NCBI GenBank assembly: GCA_000310025.1 | Contig: FN649739.1 | Coordinates: 2,827,081-2,891,080, forward strand | Direction: 5' to 3' | DNA from: Ectocarpus siliculosus | Lineage: Eukaryota; Sar; Phaeophyceae; Ectocarpales; Ectocarpaceae | DNA length: 64,000 bases | Shown here: in pieces, positions 1-9,701 of the stretch | How positions within the stretch are numbered: position 1 is the first letter of the stretch | How the letters are laid out: the number at the start of each line of letters is the position of its first letter | Notes under the pieces: model-generated | Seen by the model: the letters and a program-made list of their open reading frames with translations, nothing else | What the model was told of the DNA's origin: nothing | The model's database searches: none | Translations under genes and position numbers: made by a program

Positions 1-430
1 AATTAATAAACCCCAACCCCCCCCAAAAATTTTTTTTTTTTTTTTAAAAAAAAAAAAGCTGGAGGTGCCCTTTTCCAAAAAAAAAAAAACCCCCCACCTT
101 TTTTCCGCAAAAAACGGGGGAGAAAAAAAGGTTTTTCCCCCCCGGGGTTTTTCCCCCCCAAATTTTTCCTTTTAATTTTGGGGGGTTTTTTGTTGTTTTT
201 AGGGGTTTTTTTTTGGGGGGCCGGCTTTAATTGGCCCTTCCCCAGGTTTGGGGGGGGTTTTCCTTCCTTTTTTTCCACAGGGGGGGGAATGGGGGGGGGG
301 TTCCAAATTCCAAGGGGGGGGGAAATGGTTGGGCTTTTTCAAAAAAAAAGAAAAAACCGCCCCGGGGGGGGGGTTACCAAATGTGCCCGGTTTTTTGGGG
401 GTTGGGCTTCCTTGGCCCCCCCCCCCCCCC
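1..430. other. Homopolymer-rich contig-edge sequence, probably artefactual
   Basis: This stretch is made almost entirely of expanded runs of A, C, G and T, including an uninterrupted C run at about 418-432. It contrasts sharply with the ordinary complex sequence from about 433 onward. Any open frames here are low-complexity Gly/Pro/Lys/Phe strings and are not believable proteins. It looks like a badly called read end or contig edge rather than biological sequence. It truncates the neighbouring NB-ARC-TPR gene on its 3' side. Confidence 0.75.
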
Positions 431-438
431 CCGCTCAC

Positions 439-3400
439 CAGGTGGTCGGCACCGAGCTTCCTTTCCTCGATCGCCAAGACCTCGCGGAACAAGGCGTCGG
501 CATCCTCCGTGCGCCCGGCGTCGGCGGCGCACACAGCCACCTGCTGCATCGTGAGCGCGACGTCCAGGTGGTGGTCTCCGCTCCAGCTTGAGTTCCCTCC
601 CGCCTTCTTCTCCTCCACCCCCTCCTCCTGCTCCTGCTCCTGCTCCTGCTTCTCCGGAATCGCCAGCGCGCGGCGCAGCAGCTCGATCCCCTCGTCGATC
701 CTCCCGGCCTTGAGCACGCATGCGCCGAACAAGTGCAGGCTCCTGGCCACAGAGGGGTGTTCTGCCCCCAGCGTGAGCTCCTCCGTCGCCACCGCGCGCC
801 GGTAGTACTCCGCCGCCTCCCCGACCCGCCCGGCGGCCGATACGCACGCCGCGAGGTAGTGGAGGGTCCGCAGCACGTCCTCGTGGTTCCTGCCCAGCTC
901 CCTCTCGCGCACCTCCAGGGACCTGGCGAAGGCGGCGAGGCCCTCCTCGGTCTTCGGCCCGTTCCCCGCCGCCGGGGCCGCGGAGCAGAGGCAGCGGCCG
1001 AGCTGGAAGAGCGTGTAGGCCACGTAGACGTGGTCCCGCCCGAGCTCCTTCTCCTGGATCGCCAGGGCCCTCCTCAAGAACCCCTCCTCGAGCCTCTGTC
1101 GAACACCCCCCTCTTGCGATGCTGCGGAACCCCCGCTGCCGCCGCCGCGGCCGCCGTCGGAGGAGGAGCGGTTGTCGCTAACAAGGCCGCCGTCGCCGCT
1201 TCCCCGTGCCCTGGCGCACTCCGCGAGGCACTGGAGCGTGCTGGCCGCGTCCAGCGACGCCTCGAGGCTCTCCCTGATCTCCAGCGCTCGCTGGAACACC
1301 TCCTCCGCCTCCGCCACCCTGCTGTCGCCAAACGCGAAGATCACCCCGCCGAGGTCGTGGAGGGTGTAGGCCATGTCCAGGGTGAAGGTGCCGGGGCTGC
1401 CGGCGGCACCGGCGGTGAGCTCTTTGATGGAAAGGGCCCGTCGGAAGTGGCTCTCCGCTTGCTCCATCCGACCGGCCCCGAAGGCTGACACGCCCATCTC
1501 GTGAAGCGTGGCCGCGACCTAAGTTTGTAAGAATGTGAAACGCGTACACATAAAAAAATATACCAATATCAGAAAAAAATAGGAATGGTGAGCACAACGC
1601 AAAAAACCCGCCAGAAAAAACAAAAAGCGATGCAGTGAACGGCGCTTGGTAGCAGACCCCACGACGCAAGGGGGAAAAAAAGGGAAATAAAAGGATAAAC
1701 ATCCCCGTGCGAGATGACCTGTCAGCCGTGGGAAAACACGTTAACGACCTGTTTGGGGGTTTTGCCAAACAAAATACTTCATGACTCCGTCGCCCGCCAA
1801 CGGAGAAACGTAACCAATACAACACCACGATGTCCATCCACCAGCTTCCGCATGCCACGGGAGTTCTGTTCGTTGCATGCAAGGGAAATGTTCCCTTGGT
1901 CCCTGGACCACGAATGGACCAGCAACGGATTGAAGGAAGCCTTGGTTTGTGACCAAACCTAACGAGACACAAATCGGGCGAAAATGCGGCAAGAAATCGA
2001 TCACACAACTTCGACGGGCAAACGAGAAGGGTTTGACGGTCGACACCACCACACACCAGCGACAGCAACACACAAAAAAAAAGAAGCAGAAATTTTCCAA
2101 AGAATCGGCCCAAACCTCTGGGTGACAGGGGCCCAGCATCGCCTCCTGAATGTCCAGCGCTCTCTGGTAGAGCGCCATGGCGTCCCCGTCTCTCCCGGCG
2201 TGTCTGGCGCAGCCGCCGAGGCTGTGGAGCGTGCGGGCCACGTGGGGGTGCTCGACTCCCAGGGCCTCGACCCGGATGGATAGCGTTTGCTGGTAGAGCA
2301 CCTCTGCCTCGTCCGGGCGCCCGGCCTTCCACTCGCACACCCCCAGGCTGTGCATCGTCACCGCGACGTCGGGGTGCCGGGGCCCGAGCCGCTCAACCCG
2401 GACCTTGAGCGCCCTCCGGTAGAACTCGGCCGCCTCTCCGACCTCCCCGGCGTCGTAGGCGCAAACCCCGAGGCTGTGGAGCGCGCGCGCGGCGTTGGTA
2501 CAGCCCTGGCCGAGGGCGTCTTCCCACCACCGCAGGGCCCGCCGGAACAGCTCGGTCGCCTCGCCGGTACGCCCGGCCTTGAGCGAGTTCCCTCCCAGGG
2601 TGTGGAGCGTTCGCGCAACGTCCCAGCGATCGAGAAGGTCGACACTGCCGCCGTCGCCGCCGCCGCCGTCGCCGCCGCCTTCGCCGTCTTCTCCTTCCCC
2701 GGTCCAGCTCGAGAGGGCCCGTCGGAGGTACCACTCCTCGTCCTGCGGCTTGCCGGCCGCCGCGGCGCAGGCCGCGAGCGCCTGGAGGCTGTGCGCCGCG
2801 TCGGGGTGGGACGCACCGAGGCGTTCTTCCCTGATGGACCGGGCCCTCCCGTGGCAGGCGAACGCCTCCTCCGTGCTCCCGAGCCCACCCGCGATCATGC
2901 CGAGGTTGTGCAGGCGGTCGGCCAGCAAGAGCTCGGCGCCGGCCTGGCTTATGCTATCACCGCCCCCGGCCGCTTCCCTCTCTAGCCTCGACTCGGTTAC
3001 GACCACCAGCCGGGTGTACTTGGCGTGGGCCCCCTCCAGGTTCCCGGCAAGGGCCTGGACCTGCGCCACTCTCTCGAGAACGGCCGAAAACGTGTCGGCG
3101 TCGGACTGGTCCATACCGTCCAACATCGCGTCGTACGGCGGCGGCGGCTCGACGGCGTCGTCCAGGCTCGAGAGGGCCCATTGGATGCGCACGCTGTCCT
3201 CGACGGGCCAGGCGAACAGGGCGGCGGGGGTGGAGGCGTGCTCCCGCCAGCGGCCCAGCGCCCGCTTCCTCGACAGGGGGAAGCAGGAGATGAGCTCGCG
3301 GACGAAGTCGGCGTGCGAGCCGTGCATGCAGTACCTGCCGCCTTCCTCGAGGAAGAGCACCGAGCACTGCTCTAGGACCCCCAAGACTTCCATGACGGCA

Positions 3401-5135
3401 CCGAGGTCGGGTGTTGCTGCTTTTGCTGCCTTGGTGTCGCCTCCGAAGAGCAAGGCCGCGGCGTCGGCGGGCTGTATGCACCGCGGTTTAAGGGGGGCCG
3501 GAGAGAGAGAGGGGGGGGGAGGACGCACGGGACAGGTGGTGGTGGTGGCGGTGGATCAAATTCTGAAGTCGCTTCCTCGCGATAGTTAAACGTTATCGCC
3601 ATCATCGTCAGACGAAAAGTAGCCCGCGCGGGCACGAGAGTACGAAGCAAGGGGAGGACAGATACGGCGCGCACCAAAAAAACAAAACCAACAACAAACC
3701 TTGACCGGCAAAAACCAAATACAAACACCCTTGGCGGTTGCGCAATCTGCCCTGAATGAGGGAAGAGGATGAAACGCACACAATTGAATGCCGGGTGCAT
3801 GTTCAAAACGCTGGAATGCATGTAGGAATATGACTCTTGTCGGCCAATCGGTGGATTGCTTACCGTGAAGGACAGACCCTTCGGCAGGACCGCGAGGGAG
3901 AGATACAGGTCCTTTGCCTTGTCGTTCAGGCGGGCGAGGTCCGCCATCCCGGCGAAGAGCACCGCCGTGTGCCACCGCCGCCGCGTCCACTCCTGCCCCC
4001 CTTCCCCGCCCTCGAGAAACACGCTGTTGAGTGCCACCTCCCAGGCCTTGACGTCCGTCGTGCCGTGGACTACTCCCCACCGCCCGATGTAAGCCAGGTC
4101 CATCACCACCGACCCGTACGACTTGAAGAGGTCGAGGGCCGGCTGCGGGAGCTCGGCTTCCGGGTCCAGGCCGCTGGCTCGACGCAGCACGGTCTCCCCC
4201 TCGGCGTCCGAGATGTTGTCCAGCCGTAGCACGTCGGCGTGGTCCCCGCCATCGCCATCGCCATCGCCATCGCCTTCGCTGCGTTCGCCGTTGCGCCGGA
4301 TGAAGCTCGCCGAGCGGGTGGTGGTGTACAGCACCCACGCCCCGATCCCTTGCAACTCCTCCAGCACCTCCGGCTCGTAGACGTCGTCAGCCACGATCAG
4401 GTACCTCGGCCGCCACCGCCGCTGCTCATGGCTTTCTCCCCCTCCGTCGCCCTCCTCCCCGCCGGGACGCGTGATGCCCAGCGCGCCCCGGATGTACGCC
4501 GCCCCATTCTCGCGGTCGCAGGCGACGCCCCCCGGGGTTCTCGGCGGCCGCAGCTTCTTCGACGACCACGACGCCTCGCCGCTCTTGAGGACCGTCTCGT
4601 AGACCATGTTGGCGAGGAGCAGCATGAGGTCTGGAAGGCGGTGCTCGGCGCCCTTCCCCCGCACGGGCAGCCAGACGATGCCGTCGCGGAAGTGCGCCCG
4701 GACGTCCTCCCGTGCCACCACCAGCGAGGTGACCGTCGACTTCCCGCAGCCGGTGGGCCCCGCGAGCCCCACCATCCGGGGCTCCTCGTGATCTCCGAGA
4801 TCTCCGACGGCGCTTCCGGAGCGTACTCCCAGGCGGGCACAAACATCTTCGACGGTTTCGCTGCGAGGGATGTACCAGGCTTGGATCCGTGGAGCCCTCG
4901 ACGGGACCTTGACCTTGCTCGCCAGGTACGCCACCCTGTTGCGCTCCTGGGAGACCAATGAGCGAGAGATGTTGCGTCGTGATCGTGAGGGTTCCCGCCC
5001 GCGGGGGAGGGGGGGGCGGGGGGTGGTTGAGGGGCCACATGTGTACAAGTGAAGGTGTATCGGCGGTGCATACCGGCAGGGTGAAACCGCGGCAACAAAC
5101 ATTTGTTTTGACACGCAGGACTGGTCAGGGTACAA
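439..5135 (-). CDS. NB-ARC-TPR protein (STAND NTPase, receptor-like), 3' end missing
   Basis: Three exons are visible: about 5135-3864, 3471-2116 and 1518-439. All joins are phase 0 with GT-AG sites (donors gtaagc, gtttgg, gtgagc). Exon 1 holds a nucleotide-binding domain: Walker A GPTGCGKST near residues 126-134 (counted from 5135), Walker B YLIVADD near 245-251 and an RNBS-B-like VLYTTTR. Exon 2 opens with the end of NB-ARC, including MHGSHADF in the MHD position, then about six 42-residue TPR units of the LHSLGVCAYDAGEVGEAAEF type. Exon 3 adds about six more. The domain order matches the NB-ARC-TPR family of Ectocarpus, proposed as pathogen receptors. The true start is uncertain because an acceptor near 4965 is also possible. 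The 3' end is lost: the last visible exon ends with a plausible donor beside the artefactual edge. Acidic/Gly and Glu-Gln runs interrupt some repeats. Confidence 0.88.
1519..2115 (-). other. Intron 2 of the NB-ARC-TPR gene, at a TPR boundary
   Basis: This 597-nt intron separates two TPR exons. The upstream exon ends in codons for HPE and the downstream exon begins VAATLHEMG, so joining them restores a perfect repeat junction of the LGxxHPxVAxTLH type. Intron 1 (3472-3863, 392 nt) is also phase 0 and restores the conserved LYLSLAVLPKG segment of NB-ARC. No other gene was seen inside either intron. Confidence 0.8.
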
Positions 5136-5368
5136 CCAAGGATGCTTCTACAGCGGGCTGGAAGTGTGTAAACCTCTCTTTTTGTACTGCTGCTACTGCT
5201 TTCAGGTGTTCGCAGCAGACAGGTTGAAGAACGAGATACGAGACAGCCGCACACGTTAACAAAGCCTGCCCCACCCAGTTTACCATTTGAGGCGGGCGCG
5301 AAGAGACCGAGTGTGTAGTCCGGCTATCTACTTCGGTTTACACGCGCTATATTAGGTTGCGGCACTAT

Positions 5369-5373
5369 TATTA
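5369..5373. repeat. Target-site duplication TATTA, left copy
   Basis: TATTA directly precedes the 5' LTR and is repeated directly after the 3' LTR at 9697-9701. A 5-bp duplication is normal for integration of Copia/Gypsy-type LTR elements and fixes both ends of the element. Confidence 0.9.
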
Positions 5374-5614
5374 TGTTTGTGTGTGTACACGGCAGGATAC
5401 AATTCTCCGAGATCTCCGAGGGGGTTACGCAGATGAAATAGATATGGGTATGATAGACAGACTTGGTGCAGCAGGCTTTGCCCCTTCTTGCTGACGTCTG
5501 TCACTCGTTAAACTCTCTAATAAGCAAGGAACTTGAGTCACTCCTTTGTGCAACACGCTCTCGACAAGAGCCCGCGAGCGTGATAACATAGTACACGCGC
5601 CGACACCCCAAACA
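5374..5614 (+). repeat. 5' LTR
   Basis: 241 bp, starting TGTTTGTG and ending ACCCCAAACA. It matches the 3' LTR over its whole length with one substitution. The outer left boundary is set by the target-site duplication. Confidence 0.93.
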
Positions 5615-5652
5615 CGATATCGTACACGCGCCGACACCCCAAACACGATATC
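5591..5652. repeat. 31-bp tandem duplication across the LTR end and leader start
   Basis: Positions 5591-5621 and 5622-5652 are identical 31-mers. Each contains the last 24 bases of the LTR plus CGATATC. The 3' LTR has one copy only. The duplication moves the candidate primer-binding site, which would start around TGG at 5654, away from the true LTR end and creates a second pseudo-LTR terminus inside the leader. No tRNA match for the primer site could be assigned by eye. Confidence 0.85.
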
Positions 5653-5705
5653 GTGGAGTCAGCTGACGTCGGTAGGGAAAGGTTCGGGAGGTAGGCACCG
5701 GAATA

Positions 5706-5832
5706 CAAGGACAGCAGCAGGGCGGTTTTTGCCCGCGCGTGCCAAGGAGATCCAGGGAAAGCATTTGGAACACAAGGACAGCAGCAGCCGGGCGGTTATA
5801 TTGCCAGCGCGCGTCAAGGAGATCCAGCTACA
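5706..5832. repeat. Two ~67-bp direct repeats in the retroelement leader
   Basis: A segment starting CAAGGACAGCAGCAG occurs at 5706 and again at 5773. Both copies end in CAAGGAGATCCAG-like sequence, with small differences between them. They lie in the untranslated leader before gag. A packaging or dimerisation role is possible but unsupported. Confidence 0.7.
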
Positions 5833-5917
5833 AAACAATACAGCAGTAGGCAGGAGACACATTGTGCCGCGTTTTATTTATTTTTTTGCGGCGTAATTTG
5901 GCGGAGGAAGAGAAGAG

Positions 5918-8035
5918 ATGGCGAGGGAGAAGGACATGACGGAGAGGGAATATGGGCATCTATCGGAGAAGAATGATGCACCGGCAAGAGTAATGGCTGC
6001 CGGGAGAACGTCTACCTGGGCAGCTGGTGGAGCTGGTCTCGGTACACAACGGGTGAGCATGATGAATGACGGAAATTGTGCGTTGAGCGGCTACAGCAGC
6101 AGTCGCATACCTCCCAAAATCCCGAAAGATTTAGCGAAGGCCGTGAACTGGTTGCGGAGATTGCGGATTTTCCTGGCTAGCGAGGGTTTGGAGCAGACGC
6201 TTGAAGACACCTATCCCACTGGCTATGTTCCTGTCATCAGCTGTTTGGATTGCATATACCTGAACCGGGTTCATGGTGCGGCGCTCGTTACGGCACACAA
6301 GCGGGCGTGGGGATATCTGTTGGAAGCAACCTGCGGCACGGACATTGAAGAACGGTTGGCTGCTTGCGACTGCGTCCCTGAGGCGTGGAGGGTGATCCGC
6401 GAATGGGTTTTGCCTACTTTCGACGCCGAGAAGACATTGCTTGTGCGACGGTTGGAGGCAGTTGAGATGTCCCCTGGCGAGAACCCGAAGCTTTTCTTTG
6501 CCAGAGTTGATGGCATCATCAACATCATGCGAGCTGTCGGCATTGAAAAATCCGAGCGGGAAATCGTCCACATCATTGTTCGCCAGCTTTCGCCCGAGTA
6601 CGATGTCGAACGCAAGTCTATCCTGGCCGACCCCACCATTCCCCGAGCGAAAGTGGAAAAAGTTGTTCGCACGGCATACGCTAACAACGTCGAGATCAAG
6701 GAATTGGGCAAATCGAAGGCGGTCGGTGGTTTGGGGTGCGGTCATGGTGGCGTCGGTCAGAAGGGGAAACAACGGCGGCGGCAGCAGCAGCAGCAGCAAC
6801 AACAGTGGGTTCATCCACAACCACCACCTGTACACCACCCACCTCCTAATTTCCCGACGTGGGGATCTGGGGGGCTCTATGACTGTGGGCGCAACGCCGT
6901 GTACCTGCAAGAGGAGTCAGCTCCGCCGCCAGGCGCTCCGATGGGTGCCGTTCATCAGTGCGTGAGGTGCGGGAGGCATGGACACTCACTCGGCGACTGC
7001 AATGCGCCACGACGCTTTGAAGGCCACTGCACTGCCTGCGGTGAGTATGGTCATCGGCGCCGCATGTGTTGCACAACCGGCCGCATGCAACAGCACGTGC
7101 ATGTCGGTGATGGAGAGGGTCTCAACGCGAGTGGCAACGACACTATGCCGTACCAGCAGCGGAAGCGACGACGCTGGAGGAGGCACAGGCACAGGCGTCA
7201 GCCGGAGTCGCTCCTCCCCTTTGCAGATGGAGCGGTGGCATGGGGCACAGCAACTGCTGTGGGAGCGGCGACCGGTGGTGGTGGTTTCCCCGCTACGGTG
7301 GCGGGGGGAACGGCCGCGGCGCAGGCACTCGCGGCTGGAGCGGCGGCATCGGAGGCAGCAACGGCGGCGAGAGCGGGGACCCCCGGCAACAGAGTCTTCC
7401 CCGCGGCGGCGGCAGGGGGAACGGCCGGGGAGCAGGCACTTGCTGTTGAAGCGACGGTATCAGTGGTGCCACCGGCGGCGGCACCGGCGACGGATGAACT
7501 CGAAAGCATGAAAGAAGAGCTTGCTGACATACGGAGGCAATGGGGGGAATTGGCGGCCAAGAAACCGGCACTGCATGTGCAGCCGGGCCCACCACTTGTG
7601 TCGTCAGCAGGCGTGGCTTCAGCAGCGGAAACAACGGTGGGGACGACGACAGGTATTGGTGTTTTCCCCGACTCGTCGATGGGGGGAACGGCCGGGACGC
7701 CGTCAGCTGCAGGAACGGTGGCACTGGAGGTTTCGTCGACCTGCGGCCAGATACCCCCCGCCGTATCAACTGGGGGGGCGATCGCAGTGCCCACATCGGC
7801 AGCTACACCGGCACGAGCAGCGCAAGAAGCGGAGGACGCGTGCGATGAGGATGGCTGTTGGTTGGACAATGGCGGCGAAGGCGGCAACAGCAACGGCGGC
7901 AGCGGCGACGGCAGCTTCGTGGCGTTGTCTGCGGGTGCGGGTGCGGGTGCGGGTGCGGGTGCGGGTGCGGGGCATCCCGGCGCCCATCCGACCGTGTACA
8001 ATGGTATCTGCGTGGTGCGGGACGATGGGGGGTAA
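5918..8035 (+). CDS. gag: Copia-type Gag polyprotein with two zinc knuckles
   Basis: The frame encodes 705 residues from ATG at 5918 to TAA at 8033-8035. Residues about 35-250 resemble the UBN2/Copia gag capsid region, with the WLRRLRIFLASEGLEQTL start and the LSPEYD motif near 225. Two CX2CX4HX4C zinc knuckles follow at about 348-361 and 371-384, typical of nucleocapsid. A Q/H/P-rich linker precedes the knuckles. The C-terminal 300 residues are Ala/Gly/Thr-rich and end in a Gly-Ala repeat encoded by GCGGGT repeats. The frame stops without entering a pol frame, and no frameshift into pol was found. The open frame suggests the protein is, or was recently, under use. Large overlapping frames in the Ala-rich part are composition shadows. 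Confidence 0.9.
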   Translation: MAREKDMTEREYGHLSEKNDAPARVMAAGRTSTWAAGGAGLGTQRVSMMNDGNCALSGYSSSRIPPKIPKDLAKAVNWLRRLRIFLASEGLEQTLEDTYPTGYVPVISCLDCIYLNRVHGAALVTAHKRAWGYLLEATCGTDIEERLAACDCVPEAWRVIREWVLPTFDAEKTLLVRRLEAVEMSPGENPKLFFARVDGIINIMRAVGIEKSEREIVHIIVRQLSPEYDVERKSILADPTIPRAKVEKVVRTAYANNVEIKELGKSKAVGGLGCGHGGVGQKGKQRRRQQQQQQQQWVHPQPPPVHHPPPNFPTWGSGGLYDCGRNAVYLQEESAPPPGAPMGAVHQCVRCGRHGHSLGDCNAPRRFEGHCTACGEYGHRRRMCCTTGRMQQHVHVGDGEGLNASGNDTMPYQQRKRRRWRRHRHRRQPESLLPFADGAVAWGTATAVGAATGGGGFPATVAGGTAAAQALAAGAAASEAATAARAGTPGNRVFPAAAAGGTAGEQALAVEATVSVVPPAAAPATDELESMKEELADIRRQWGELAAKKPALHVQPGPPLVSSAGVASAAETTVGTTTGIGVFPDSSMGGTAGTPSAAGTVALEVSSTCGQIPPAVSTGGAIAVPTSAATPARAAQEAEDACDEDGCWLDNGGEGGNSNGGSGDGSFVALSAGAGAGAGAGAGAGHPGAHPTVYNGICVVRDDGG

Positions 8036-8510
8036 TGCCAGGGCTGGACATTCGATCGTGGCTGGAAGGGTGCGGCATGAATTGAGAGGCTACGTGTTCG
8101 GGAGCTACCGTGCGAGATGACCGGTGGTTGCACCATGAGTCTACGCGCGATTCAGGCACGTTCGTGAGAATTATGTTCATTTGGCTTTCTATTTTCTGGG
8201 TCGATTTTGTTTGTTGAAAGCCATGAGTTTGAGAACTGCGTCGACGTAGGCTGCTGTGTTGCGATGCGCACGAACGAAAGTGGTGTTTATGGTCTGTGGT
8301 ACACGTGTTTTTCATTTGTCAAGGATATGGTGTGCATAGTCTAGGACTTCACCGCGCCGAATGGTGCAGTTGATGTTGTTGGGTCACTGCTAGCACTGCT
8401 GTCGAAAATCATGGGGGGGGATGAATGTGATGCTGAGATGCCATGATCTTCGCCGCAGTACAAGCAGAGTTCTAGCGGACGTTCGGGTTTGATTGTTCAT
8501 GTTGTTCACG

Positions 8511-8690
8511 TTTTCCGCGTTTTACCTGCGGAAAATGAGGAGAAGCCCTCAATTCTTGTTTGTTTGCGATTCCGCGTTTACCTGCGGAGTTTGAGGCAAC
8601 TTCATGATACTTGTCTGATTCCTCGTTGCTAGGATAAGAAATTCATTTATTTCTTGTTTATTCGCGATTCCGCGTTTTTCCCGCGGAGTT
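8511..8690. repeat. Three copies of a small TCCGC/GCGGA hairpin
   Basis: Three short stem-loops share the arms TCCGC and GCGGA: 8511-8535 (8-bp stem TTTTCCGC/GCGGAAAA, 9-nt loop), 8571-8588 (5-bp stem) and 8669-8687 (5-bp stem). The second and third lie in longer degenerate direct repeats about 100 bp apart that also share a TTCATGATA(C/T)T-like segment. They sit in the non-coding 3' part of the retroelement. Confidence 0.75.
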
Positions 8691-8747
8691 CGGAGGTAAC
8701 TTCATGATATTCGTTTGATTTCTCGTTGTTTGGATCCGAGAGTTGTT

Positions 8748-8850
8748 GCAGCAGGGGGGCTGTTAGCGTTTGTGTTTTGGGAGATGATGCAGCAGGGGGG
8801 CTGTTAAATTTTTATGTTTTGGGCGATGATGCAGCAGGGGTGCTGTCAAG
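8748..8850. repeat. Three ~41-bp repeats carrying polypurine/LTR-start-like sequence
   Basis: GCAGCAGGGG(GG)NGCTGT-like units start at 8748, 8789 and 8831. Each resembles the genuine junction at 9444-9460, where a purine run is followed by C and the LTR start TGTT. The third unit is degraded. Confidence 0.65.
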
Positions 8851-9443
8851 AAGTCCATGTCTGGATGTTTGAGAAACGGCATAATAATTGGCGAAAGTTT
8901 CCTCTGGCGTCTTTGAACGCCGGGTTTTTAACGTTTGTCTAATTGTGCCGCATGTATTAGGTATTGATGACTGTTCTGAACGATGTATTGGAGGAAGGAT
9001 TTGACATATTTTGGTAAGACATGGTTGAGGCCTATGTGCTTCCGAAGCTTAGTTCAAATTGGTCAATGAGTTGAAACACAGTTTTGTGCGAGGGTTTTGT
9101 TCGAGGTATTTGTTGACGCGTTTTGCCAGAGTTGTCCGTCCAGAGTCTTTATGACGTGGCTCTGATGTAATGTTGATTTTTGCTGAGTAATCTTCCAAGG
9201 ATAAATCTTTCTGTTTGACTACTTGAGAATGTGGTGACGACATTTTCCCGAGAGGGGTGCTTGTTAAGACTCTTAGTGAAGTTCCATAGTGGTAGGAGGA
9301 GTAGTAACCTGAAACTTGAATATTCGATAGATCCGGGAGTTGAGATGATTTATTTGTGGATACGAAAGATGAACGGTTTTTAGATTTGTTGCCGTTTTAC
9401 CTGGCGATATGTACGGAGGATCTCGTAGATCGTATCTCGTACC

Positions 9444-9455
9444 GAGTAGGGGGGC
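9444..9455 (+). promoter_or_regulatory. Polypurine tract of the LTR element
   Basis: GAGTAGGGGGG followed by one C directly abuts the 3' LTR at 9456. A purine run at this position is the expected plus-strand primer of LTR retroelements. Confidence 0.7.
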
Positions 9456-9696
9456 TGTTTGTTTGTGTACACGGCAGGATACAATTCTCCGAGATCTCCG
9501 AGGGGGTTACGCAGATGAAATAGATATGGGTATGATAGACAGACTTGGTGCAGCAGGCTTTGCCCCTTCTTGCTGACGTCTGTCACTCGTTAAACTCTCT
9601 AATAAGCAAGGAACTTGAGTCACTCCTTTGTGCAACACGCTCTCGACAAGAGCCCGCGAGCGTGATAACATAGTACACGCGCCGACACCCCAAACA
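9456..9696 (+). repeat. 3' LTR
   Basis: 241 bp, one substitution from the 5' LTR, ending CAAACA at 9696 and followed by the target duplication TATTA at 9697-9701. Confidence 0.93.
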
Positions 9697-9701
9697 TATT
9701 A

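Larger units (their letters stand above)
5374..9696 (+). mobile_element. Complete non-autonomous LTR retrotransposon with gag only (TR-GAG-like)
   Basis: A 4323-bp element bounded by two 241-bp LTRs that begin TGTTTG and end CAAACA, flanked by the direct repeat TATTA. The LTR copies differ at one position (5381 G against 9463 T by alignment), so insertion is recent. The only protein frame is a 705-codon Copia-type gag. No protease, integrase, reverse transcriptase or RNase H motif was seen in any frame. The 1.4 kb between gag and the 3' LTR is non-coding and contains repeated hairpins and polypurine-like repeats. The layout fits terminal-repeat elements with a GAG domain, described in plants, which would depend on pol from another element. 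It sits about 240 bp from the 5' end of the divergently oriented NB-ARC-TPR gene. Confidence 0.9.

Noticed and set aside
733-3589. Long plus-strand frames opposite the TPR exons
   Set aside because: Antisense shadows of GC-rich TPR coding sequence. The minus strand has recognisable repeats and splice sites.
6978-8120. Long plus-strand frames overlapping the C-terminal part of gag in the other two frames (6978-7511, 7521-8120)
   Set aside because: They are Arg/Gly-rich translations of a GC-rich repetitive stretch and contain no protease, integrase or RT motifs, so they are composition shadows, not pol.
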